Assembly (NCBI GenBank): GCA_023434015.1
Contig: JAEYTM010000260.1
Location: 1 to 10,480 of the forward strand
Direction: 5' to 3'
From: Pseudomonadota bacterium
Lineage (GTDB): Bacteria; Pseudomonadota; Alphaproteobacteria; Caulobacterales; Caulobacteraceae
Length of the DNA: 10,480 nt
Shown: positions 1-5,370 of the stretch, piece after piece
Position numbering within the stretch: the first letter of the stretch is position 1
Layout: every line of letters starts with the position of its first letter
Notes under the pieces: generated by a model
The model's input: the letters and a program-made list of their open reading frames with translations, nothing else
Told to the model about the DNA's origin: nothing
Databases searched by the model: none
Made by a program: the position numbers and the translations under genes

Positions 1-1
1 C

Positions 2-433
2 CCGCGGGGCGCCCCCCCCCCCCCCCCCGCGCCGCCGCCGCTCACGCGGATGGACTGGCGGCGGGAACAGCAGCCGCTGCTCCAGGTCCTGCGCTCAGCG
101 ACCGAACGGGGCACGGGACGCCGTGCAGCCCTGCCGATCCCGGTCTACGGCAAGACCGGGACCACGCAGAACTATCGTGACGCCGTGTTCGTCGGCTTCG
201 CGGAGGATCTCGTGGTCGGCGTCTGGGTGGGCAACGACGACGAGGCGCCGATGAAGGCCCAGGCCAGCGCCCTGCCCGCGCAGATCTGGCGTCAGGTCGT
301 CGAGAGCGCCCTGGCCCCGGAGATCGCCGAGGCGCGCCGCCGCGAGGCGCCGGTCTGGACGCCCGAACTCGACGCCGTCCCGGACAGCCGCCCGCGCTGG
401 TTCAATCGCCTGCGGGCGCTGCTCGGCGTCTGA
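2..433 (+). CDS. Class A penicillin-binding protein (PBP1A-type), C-terminal end of transpeptidase domain, 5' partial
   Basis: This is the C-terminal end of a bifunctional peptidoglycan glycosyltransferase/transpeptidase that cross-links the cell wall in the periplasm. The frame is open to the left edge, so the start lies outside the window; the ATG at 50 is internal. The KTG box (GKTGTTQ, codons about 149-169) is the third conserved transpeptidase motif, and the following 'FVGFAEDLVVGVWVGNDD' is typical of PBP1A-like enzymes. The upstream 'ERGTGRRA' is also a family hallmark. The catalytic SxxK serine and the SxN motif are not in the window. The first codons read through a run of C and encode a proline-rich stretch, which could be a linker before the last part of the domain, but the run length is a weak point of the sequence. 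The protein ends shortly after the domain with a short Arg/Pro-rich tail. The gene converges with the catalase gene 31 bases away. The family is secure; the exact paralogue is not. Confidence 0.88.
   Translation, partial: PRGAPPPPPAPPPLTRMDWRREQQPLLQVLRSATERGTGRRAALPIPVYGKTGTTQNYRDAVFVGFAEDLVVGVWVGNDDEAPMKAQASALPAQIWRQVVESALAPEIAEARRREAPVWTPELDAVPDSRPRWFNRLRALLGV
12..28. repeat. 17-base poly-C homopolymer inside the PBP coding frame
   Basis: Seventeen consecutive C residues are seen directly, flanked by GC-only sequence. In the PBP frame they encode part of a proline-rich stretch (APPPPPAPPP). Such a run is prone to sequencing miscount and to polymerase slippage, so the reading frame left of it is uncertain. 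Confidence 0.9.
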
Positions 434-438
434 CCGCC

Positions 439-454
439 GTCGGCGCCCGCCGGC
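439..454 (+). terminator. Possible stem-loop terminator after the PBP gene
   Basis: Bases 439-444 (GTCGGC) pair with 449-454 (GCCGGC), with one G-T wobble and a GCCC loop, followed by TTCT at 455-458. It sits six bases after the PBP stop and before the end of the convergent catalase gene, where a terminator is expected. The stem is short and the T-tract poor, so this is tentative. Confidence 0.3.
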
Positions 455-464
455 TTCTCCGCCG

Positions 465-1961
465 TCAGGCCTCTCCCATGCCTTCGGCCGGCTTCGGCGC
501 GGAGCCGGCGCGGACCTTGGCCTCGATGCGGGCGCCCGTCTCGGCGTCGATGCTCTTCCAGTAGCCGAAGGCCCGGCTCAGCACGGGCTCGCGCACCCCG
601 CCCAACAGGGCGCCGGCGACCGTGTCGACCAGGGCCGCGCGCTGGGCGTCATCGAACACCTCGCGCACCAGGATGCCGGGCTGTGTGAAGTCGTCGTCGT
701 CAGCCCGCAGAGTGTAGGCGCTGCGCACCATGCCGCCGTCCGCCTCCCAGCCGTCGTGGACCGGGCCCGTCTCGTCCGACCAGGGACGACCGCCGCTGTT
801 GGTCGCATAGACCGGCGCCGGACCGCTGTGGTGATAGGCCATCGGCCCGTCGAACATGTAGCTGTTCACCGGGACCTTCGGCTGGTTGACCGGAAGCTGG
901 TGGAAGTTGGCCCCGATCCGGTTGCGCTGGGCGTCGTTGTAGGCGAACGCCCGGCCGAGCAGCATCTTGTCCGGCGACAGGCCGATGCCCGGGACCGTGT
1001 TGCCCGGCGAGAACGCCGCCTGCTCGATCTGGGCGAAGAAGTTCTCGGCGTTGCGGTTGAGCGTCATCACCCCGACGCGGATCAGCGGATAGTCGGCATG
1101 CGGCCAGGTCTTGGTCAGGTCGAAGGGATTGATCCGATAGGTCGCCGCCTCGGCATAGGGCATCACCTGCACCGAGAGCACCCAGCGGGGATACTCGCCG
1201 CGGGCGATGGCGTCGAACAGGTCGCGACGGTGGAAGTCCGCGTCGGCGCCCGACATGGCGGCGGCTTCCTGGTTGCTGAAGAAGGCCATGCCCTGCTCGG
1301 TATGGAAGTGGTACTTGACCCAGAACTTCTCGCCCGCCGCGTTGACCCACATGTAGGTGTGGGAGCCGTAGCCGTTCATGTGGCGCCACGTGCGAGGCAG
1401 GCCGCGCACGCCCATCAAGTAGGTTACCTGGTGGGCGCTCTCCGGATTGTTGGTCCAGAAGTCCCATTGCATGTGGTTGTCGCGCAGACCGGAGTCCGGC
1501 AGCCGCTTCTGGCTGCGGATGAAGTGCGGGAACTTCATTGGGTCGCGCACGAAGAACACCGGCGTGTTGTTGCCGACGAGATCGTAGTTGCCTTCGTCGG
1601 TGTAGAACTTCAGCGAGAAGCCACGCACGTCGCGCCAGGTGTCCGGACTGCCCTGTTCACCGGCGACGGTCGAGAACCGCGCCAGCATCTCGGTCGAGAC
1701 GCCTTTCTGGAACAGCGCCGCCTTGGTGTAGGCGGAGACATCCTCCGTCGTCTCGAAGACCCCGAAAGCGCCTGAGCCCTTGGCGTGGGGCTGACGCTCG
1801 ATGACCTTCTCCCGGTTGAAGTGCGCCATCTGCTCCAGGAAATGGACGTCGTGGAGAAGGATCGGGCCGTCAGGGCCGATGGTCAGCGAGTTGCGGTCGC
1901 TCACCGCCGGCGCGCCGGCGCCCGTCGTCGAGCCCGTTCCGGCTTTGCGCGAATCTGACAT
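465..1961 (-). CDS. katA: Monofunctional haem catalase, small-subunit type (clade 3-like)
   Basis: The enzyme dismutates hydrogen peroxide to water and oxygen in the cytoplasm. The protein has 498 residues, the usual size of small-subunit catalases, and no C-terminal flavodoxin-like domain. The distal catalytic His is H59 in 'ERQPHAKGSGAFG', and the distal Asn is N131 in 'DLVGNNTPVFFVRD'. The proximal haem ligand is Y341 in 'RAFAYNDAQRNR', with R337 four residues before it. 'RFSTVAGEQGSPDTWRD' and 'KFPHFIRSQKR' are further family signatures. There is no signal peptide. The ATG at 1961 is supported by AAGGGAG six bases upstream. The gene follows the CNNM/CorC gene on the same strand after a 91-base gap that contains a hairpin, so it may have its own promoter. 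I could not identify an OxyR site. The family call is very safe; the gene symbol is by analogy. Confidence 0.97.
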   Translation of the reverse strand: MSDSRKAGTGSTTGAGAPAVSDRNSLTIGPDGPILLHDVHFLEQMAHFNREKVIERQPHAKGSGAFGVFETTEDVSAYTKAALFQKGVSTEMLARFSTVAGEQGSPDTWRDVRGFSLKFYTDEGNYDLVGNNTPVFFVRDPMKFPHFIRSQKRLPDSGLRDNHMQWDFWTNNPESAHQVTYLMGVRGLPRTWRHMNGYGSHTYMWVNAAGEKFWVKYHFHTEQGMAFFSNQEAAAMSGADADFHRRDLFDAIARGEYPRWVLSVQVMPYAEAATYRINPFDLTKTWPHADYPLIRVGVMTLNRNAENFFAQIEQAAFSPGNTVPGIGLSPDKMLLGRAFAYNDAQRNRIGANFHQLPVNQPKVPVNSYMFDGPMAYHHSGPAPVYATNSGGRPWSDETGPVHDGWEADGGMVRSAYTLRADDDDFTQPGILVREVFDDAQRAALVDTVAGALLGGVREPVLSRAFGYWKSIDAETGARIEAKVRAGSAPKPAEGMGEA

Positions 1962-1967
1962 GGCTTA

Positions 1968-1974
1968 CTCCCTT
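1968..1974 (-). promoter_or_regulatory. Ribosome binding site of the catalase gene
   Basis: On the minus strand AAGGGAG lies six bases before the ATG at 1961. This is a strong Shine-Dalgarno match and fixes the start. Confidence 0.75.
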
Positions 1975-2000
1975 AAGTTACCCCGCGGTCTCTCTGAAGG

Positions 2001-2023
2001 CAGGTTGGGCCTGGGCCGACCTG
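2001..2023 (-). terminator. Hairpin in the gap between the CNNM/CorC gene and the catalase gene
   Basis: On the + strand CAGGT (2001-2005) pairs with ACCTG (2019-2023), and GGC (2008-2010) pairs with GCC (2015-2017) around a CTGG loop. A wider inverted repeat, GGTCTC (1987-1992) with GAGACC (2029-2034), encloses it. It could terminate the CNNM/CorC transcript or fold in the catalase leader. No T-tract follows, so the role is open. The rest of the 1962-2052 gap shows only the catalase ribosome binding site. Confidence 0.3.
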
Positions 2024-2052
2024 AAGTCGAGACCGGATCGCCCGACCGAGGC

Positions 2053-3390
2053 TCACGCCTCTCGCCGGCTGAACAGAAGCTTGTCGATTCGCCGTCCATC
2101 CATATCCACCACCTCCACGTCGAGACCGGCGATATGGAAGCTCTCTCCCTCTTCCGGCAGACGGCCGGCGTGGTGCAGCAGGAACCCTGCGGCGGTGTGG
2201 AACTGGCCGCTCTGCTCGACACCGACGCCCAGACGGCGGGCGACGTCGTCGATGTCGGCGCGTCCGTCCACCAGGAACGAGCCGTCCTCGCGGACGACGA
2301 TCGCACTGGGGGTGTCCTGGTCGTGCGCCTCGTCGAAGTCGCCGGCGATCATCTCCAGCAGGTCCGTGGCGGTGACCACGCCCTCCATCGCGCCGAATTC
2401 GTCGACCACCAGCGCCATGTGCAGCGGCGACTGCTTGAGCAGTTCAAACGCCTTCAGCACGGACGTCGTCTCGGAGATGAACAGCGGCGTGACCATCAGG
2501 GCGCGCAGGTCGAGGGGCCGCTCGTCCAGCATGGCGTCGAGCACGTCCTTCTTGTGCACCACCCCCACAGGGTCATCGACGTCGCCGCCCTGGGCGATCA
2601 CCATCCGCGAGTAGGGGCAGGCGCGGATGTCGGCCAGCTGCTGATGCGGCTGGTCGGACAGCGAGATCCAGTGGACATCGCGGCGCGGCGTCATGGCCAC
2701 GCGCACCGGACGGTCGCCCAGACGCATGACCTCGCCGATCATTGCCTGTTCGGCGGGTTCGATCAGGCCGGCGCTGGTTCCCTCCGCGAGCACGGTCTCG
2801 ACCTCCTCGTGGGTGATCTCCTCGCCCGTCTGATCCCTGACGCCGAGCAGCTTCAGAACGGCGGCGGTGGAGATGGTCAGAAGGCTCACGAAGGGTCCCA
2901 TCGCCCGCGCCATCAGCGTCAGGGGACGCGACACCAGCGCCGCGATGGTCTCGGGGAAGGTCAGGGCGAAGCGCTTGGGCACCAGCTCGCCGACGACGAG
3001 GGAGAAATAGGTCAGCACCACCACGACGATGCCGGTGGCCAGACCCTCGGAATAGGGCTGCAGGAGCGGCGCCTGCTCCAGCATGGCGTCCAGCTCCGCG
3101 GCGATGGTCGCCTGGCCGAAGGCGCCGGCGAGGATGCCGATCAGGGTGATGCCGACCTGGACGGCGGCGAGGAAGCGGGTGGGATTTTCGGAGAGCGCCA
3201 GGGCGGCGGCGGCGCCCTTGTCGCCGCGATCGGCGCGGCTTTGAAGTTTGGCGCGACGGGAAGACACCACGGCCAGTTCGGACATGGCGAAGAGGCCGTT
3301 GAGCACCAGAAGCAGGAGCACGACGGCCGAGGCGAACAGCAGCATTGAAGCGAGGGGTCCGGCGAGGCTCTCCTGGAGCCCCGGGGGCAC
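2053..3390 (-). CDS. CNNM/CBS/CorC-domain membrane protein (hemolysin C/CorC family)
   Basis: This is an inner-membrane protein of the family linked to divalent-cation (Mg/Co) transport or its regulation; 'hemolysin' is only a historical name. It has 445 residues. An N-terminal CNNM domain (about residues 14-200) contains hydrophobic segments near 16-36, 75-95 and 118-135, and carries the hallmark 'ELVPKRFAL'. A CBS pair follows at about 225-350 ('VAMTPRRDVHWISL' and 'LVVDEFGAMEGVVTATDLLE'). A CorC/HlyC C-terminal domain occupies about 362-440. The start is uncertain. GTG at 3390 has no good Shine-Dalgarno. The ATG at 3345 (residue 16) would give a start typical of the family just before the first membrane segment, but it too lacks a well-spaced ribosome binding site. 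The gene lies 25 bases after the dioxygenase gene on the same strand and may be cotranscribed with it. Confidence 0.93.
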   Translation of the reverse strand: MPPGLQESLAGPLASMLLFASAVVLLLLVLNGLFAMSELAVVSSRRAKLQSRADRGDKGAAAALALSENPTRFLAAVQVGITLIGILAGAFGQATIAAELDAMLEQAPLLQPYSEGLATGIVVVVLTYFSLVVGELVPKRFALTFPETIAALVSRPLTLMARAMGPFVSLLTISTAAVLKLLGVRDQTGEEITHEEVETVLAEGTSAGLIEPAEQAMIGEVMRLGDRPVRVAMTPRRDVHWISLSDQPHQQLADIRACPYSRMVIAQGGDVDDPVGVVHKKDVLDAMLDERPLDLRALMVTPLFISETTSVLKAFELLKQSPLHMALVVDEFGAMEGVVTATDLLEMIAGDFDEAHDQDTPSAIVVREDGSFLVDGRADIDDVARRLGVGVEQSGQFHTAAGFLLHHAGRLPEEGESFHIAGLDVEVVDMDGRRIDKLLFSRREA

Positions 3391-3395
3391 TGTAC

Positions 3396-3416
3396 AACGT
3401 CGGGGCGTCCGACGTT
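3396..3416. repeat. Perfect 8-bp inverted repeat between the dioxygenase and CNNM/CorC genes
   Basis: AACGTCGG (3396-3403) and CCGACGTT (3409-3416) are exact reverse complements separated by GGCGT. The right arm touches the dioxygenase stop codon, and the left arm lies six bases before the GTG proposed for the next gene. No T-run follows on the minus strand, so it could be a weak terminator, an operator, or a translation-blocking hairpin. Confidence 0.5.
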
Positions 3417-4267
3417 CAGATATTCGTCTGATCCGGCGGCGGTCCCGGCGGCAGGGACGCCGCGCCGGCGCGATCCCGACATCCGGAAGCCTCCATGCCG
3501 AGGCCGTAGCAGGTCATGGAAATCGACCCCATGGAGTAGCCGCGCACCAGGGCCGCCGGCGACTCCCCCGCGGCGCCGGCGAGCGCGGCGACATAGAGGA
3601 GCGGCATGAAATGGTCGGGCGTCGGCACGGCCATCTCAAAGTCCGCATGCTCAGCGACCCTGGCGATGGCCGCCGGGTCTGACGCGAGTTGATCGACCAC
3701 GGCGTCATCGAACCTCTCGGCCCAGTCGAAAGCCAGGTCCGGCTGGTCCCACCGCAGGCGCTGCAGATTATGCACGACGTTGCCGCTGGCCAGGATCATC
3801 ACGCCCTGGTCGCGCAGCGGCGCGAGCCGCGCGGCGAGGTCCAGATGGTACGCCCACGGCTTCAGCGCGTTGAGCGACAACTGCACCACGGGCACATCCG
3901 CGTCCGGGTAGAGGTGGGCGAGCACCGACCACGCCCCATGGTCGATCCCCCACTGGTCCCGGTCGAGGCCCACCCACTGCGGCTTGGCGATTTCCGCCAC
4001 CTCGCGCGCCAGATCCGGCGCCCCCGGGGCGGGATACTGAAAATCGAACAAGGCCTCGGGAAAACCGTAGAAGTCGTGGATGGTGCGTGGCCGCGCCATC
4101 GCGGTCACGGCCGTTGCGCCGAAGTACCAATGGGCGGAGACGACCAGCACGGCCCGGGGCTTCGGAACGCTTCGCCCGAAGTTGCGCCAGGAAGCCGTGA
4201 AGCCGTTGGCCTCAAGGGTGTTCATCGGACTGCCGTGCCCGATGAACAGGACCGGAGCTTTGGTCAT
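3416..4267 (-). CDS. ygiD: YgiD-like class III extradiol dioxygenase (DODA/LigB family)
   Basis: This is a metal-dependent ring-opening dioxygenase; the closest characterised relative I recognise is E. coli YgiD, a zinc-dependent 4,5-DOPA dioxygenase. The protein has 283 residues from the ATG at 4267. Family motifs occur in order: 'LFIGHGSPMN' (H11), 'VVSAHWYFG' (H46), 'WGIDHGAW' (H110), 'LASGNVVHNL' (H166) and 'PTPDHFMPLLY' (H219). H11, H46 and H219 are the likely metal ligands. The start is chosen because AAGGAGG sits seven bases upstream; the in-frame ATG at 4291 would place this Shine-Dalgarno inside the coding sequence. After the usual family end ('MGSISMTCYGLGMEA') there is an extra Pro/Gly-rich tail of about 23 residues. 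The gene is divergent from the XRE regulator. The physiological substrate cannot be read from the sequence. Confidence 0.94.
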   Translation of the reverse strand: MTKAPVLFIGHGSPMNTLEANGFTASWRNFGRSVPKPRAVLVVSAHWYFGATAVTAMARPRTIHDFYGFPEALFDFQYPAPGAPDLAREVAEIAKPQWVGLDRDQWGIDHGAWSVLAHLYPDADVPVVQLSLNALKPWAYHLDLAARLAPLRDQGVMILASGNVVHNLQRLRWDQPDLAFDWAERFDDAVVDQLASDPAAIARVAEHADFEMAVPTPDHFMPLLYVAALAGAAGESPAALVRGYSMGSISMTCYGLGMEASGCRDRAGAASLPPGPPPDQTNI

Positions 4268-4274
4268 GAAGGGG

Positions 4275-4281
4275 CCTCCTT
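4275..4281 (-). promoter_or_regulatory. Ribosome binding site of the YgiD-like gene (decides the start)
   Basis: AAGGAGG on the minus strand lies seven bases before the ATG at 4267. It is a near-perfect Shine-Dalgarno and rules in favour of this start over the ATG at 4291. Confidence 0.8.
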
Positions 4282-4326
4282 GCCTGGACACTACACCCCC
4301 CGGGCGGGCGCGGCTTCCCCCGGCGG

Positions 4327-4354
4327 TTGGCTAAGTCGCCCCGCGGGCTACACT
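4327..4354 (+). promoter_or_regulatory. Candidate sigma-70-type promoter of the XRE regulator
   Basis: TTGGCT (4327-4332) and TACACT (4349-4354) are each four-of-six matches to the consensus -35 and -10 boxes and are separated by 16 bases. A transcript starting near 4361 would have a leader of about 20 bases before the TTG start, just long enough for the Shine-Dalgarno. It is found by eye only. Confidence 0.4.
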
Positions 4355-4369
4355 GGCCGCAGTCAGGAC

Positions 4370-4375
4370 AGGGAG
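4370..4375 (+). promoter_or_regulatory. Ribosome binding site supporting a TTG start
   Basis: AGGGAG lies six bases before TTG at 4382. Without it the gene would have no obvious start, because the frame is open upstream into the region antisense to the dioxygenase. Confidence 0.7.
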
Positions 4376-4381
4376 ACGGAT

Positions 4382-4699
4382 TTGAGCATCAACCTCAGCG
4401 GCGCCCAGCTGGCGGCGGCGCGTAAACTGGTCGGCGTGAGTCGCGCCAAGCTGTCCTACCGTGCGGACGTCGAGCCGGGCTTCATCAAGCGGATCGAGGC
4501 TGCGGGTCATGCGGTCCTGCCGGAAACCGACGAGTTGCGCAGACTGGCGGGCGCGCTGGAGAGCCTCGGCGCGGTCTTCATCGCGGAGGCGGAGGGCCGC
4601 GGCGTCGGCGTCCGCCTCAAGTTCAGCCGTGGCGCTGCCGGCGCGATCGGAAGCTGGGAGAGCGAGGGCGGCCTGCCCGCGGACGACGAGGTACGCTGA
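4382..4699 (+). CDS. Small XRE-type helix-turn-helix transcriptional regulator
   Basis: A 105-residue putative DNA-binding regulator. Residues about 6-62 ('LSGAQLAAARKLVGVSRAKL...IKRIEAAG') fit the five-helix XRE/Cro fold of a compact alphaproteobacterial family. In that family the HTH is followed by 'LGAVFI..' and a 'GVGVRLKF' strand, seen here at about residues 62-81. The C-terminal tail is acidic ('GGLPADDEVR'). The start is TTG at 4382, supported by AGGGAG six bases upstream (4370-4375) and a plausible promoter just before it. The same frame stays open far upstream, but that part lies antisense to the dioxygenase gene. The gene is divergent from the YgiD-like gene across 114 bases, so it may regulate itself or that gene; this is inference. 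No ligand domain is visible. Confidence 0.85.
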   Translation: MSINLSGAQLAAARKLVGVSRAKLSYRADVEPGFIKRIEAAGHAVLPETDELRRLAGALESLGAVFIAEAEGRGVGVRLKFSRGAAGAIGSWESEGGLPADDEVR

Positions 4700-4708
4700 C
4701 CACGAAGG

Positions 4709-4722
4709 CCGCCGGCCGGCGG
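4709..4722 (+). terminator. Perfect 14-bp palindrome after the XRE gene
   Basis: CCGCCGGCCGGCGG is a perfect palindrome nine bases after the XRE stop. As RNA it could fold as a 5-bp stem with a GGCC loop. No T-run follows, so termination is only a guess and a protein-binding site is also possible. Confidence 0.3.
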
Positions 4723-4775
4723 TAACAGGCTTCTCACCCAACCTTCACGGTGTTGTCGCACACGCCGCTTAGCTG

Positions 4776-4798
4776 TGATCGCTCAGACACGGCGATGA
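4776..4798. promoter_or_regulatory. Imperfect dyad upstream of the recombinase-like gene, possible operator
   Basis: TGATCGC (4776-4782) and GCGATGA (4792-4798) form a dyad with one mismatch across nine bases, 40 bases before the recombinase-like ATG. I could not assign convincing -35/-10 boxes in this 138-base gap. The site is suggestive only. Confidence 0.2.
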
Positions 4799-4837
4799 TT
4801 TCGCCGGCCATGCCCGTGAAAGCCGAACCCGATCGAC

Positions 4838-5368
4838 ATGCGCCTTGGAGTGATACTGGACAGCTCGCAGCTTCCTTCCATCGCGATCCAGACGTCCATT
4901 CTCCAGGCTCACGGCTGCGACGAGATCTTCTGCGAGGGGCGCGCGACGCCCTACGCCAACCGGCGCCTGGCCAGGCTCCTGCTGCGGCTGAAGCGGGGCG
5001 ACGAGCTGGTGGTGCACAGCCTCGAGGCTCTGGACCTCGACACCGGTGAACTGATCCGGCGGCTGAGCGCGATGGTCGAGGTCGGCGTCGGCTTGCGGAT
5101 CGCCTTCGACCAGAAGACGTCGCGACTGTTCGCCCCTGACGCGGAGACCGCGGTCCTGCTGGCGGCGCTGGCCGAGCACGAGCGACGTCGCCTGCCCTCG
5201 GACAGGCCCGCCCGGCGCCGGCGCAGTCCGGCCGGGGGGGCGCTGGCCCTGACCAGCTATCAGATCGAGTACGCGCGCCGAATGTACATGGAGGGCGCCT
5301 CCCCACGGTCGATCGGCCTGCTGTTCCAGGCCTCGCCGGACGACATCTGGCGCCTGGTGGGGGAATAG
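4838..5368 (+). CDS. Degenerate serine-recombinase (resolvase)-like protein with C-terminal HTH, probably catalytically inactive
   Basis: The 176 residues align by eye along the resolvase/invertase layout. There is an N-terminal catalytic-fold domain (about 1-118: 'MRLGVILDSS', 'GDELVVHSLEAL', 'LAALAEHERRRL'), a basic linker (123-130) and a C-terminal helix-turn-helix (about 138-174: 'LTSYQIEYARRMYMEGASPRSI'). A serine is kept at the nucleophile position (S9 or S10 against 'YARVST'), and R42 matches the Arg of 'DRxxL'. The Arg just before the serine is a hydrophobic residue, and the 'LDRLGR' motif reads 'LEALDL' (E63, A64, L67), so three catalytic arginines of active resolvases are missing. 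The frame is intact, which argues for a retained DNA-binding or structural role rather than decay. The ATG at 4838 has only a weak Shine-Dalgarno. The stop is two bases before gspO, so the two are probably cotranscribed. No recombination site or transposon gene is nearby. The family is fairly sure; the function is unknown. Confidence 0.8.
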   Translation: MRLGVILDSSQLPSIAIQTSILQAHGCDEIFCEGRATPYANRRLARLLLRLKRGDELVVHSLEALDLDTGELIRRLSAMVEVGVGLRIAFDQKTSRLFAPDAETAVLLAALAEHERRRLPSDRPARRRRSPAGGALALTSYQIEYARRMYMEGASPRSIGLLFQASPDDIWRLVGE

Positions 5369-5370
5369 CC

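Noticed and set aside
31..40. GCC triplet repeat at the left edge
   Set aside because: It is only about three units long and is part of the GC-rich proline-coding stretch; not a repeat array.
756..1775. 339-codon + strand frame opposite the catalase gene
   Set aside because: It is antisense to an intact catalase, with low-complexity Arg/Val/His composition typical of a high-GC shadow frame.
1801..3348. 515-codon + strand frame opposite the CNNM/CorC gene
   Set aside because: It is antisense to a clear domain-bearing gene, rich in His/Gln/Gly/Asp as expected of a reverse-frame shadow, and matches no family I know.
3689..4381. Long upstream extension of the XRE gene on the + strand
   Set aside because: It lies antisense to the dioxygenase; a strong Shine-Dalgarno and promoter-like boxes support the TTG at 4382 instead.
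4838..5368. Active integrase or mobile element at the recombinase-like gene
   Set aside because: No terminal repeats, target duplications, cargo genes or tRNA were seen nearby, and catalytic arginines are missing.
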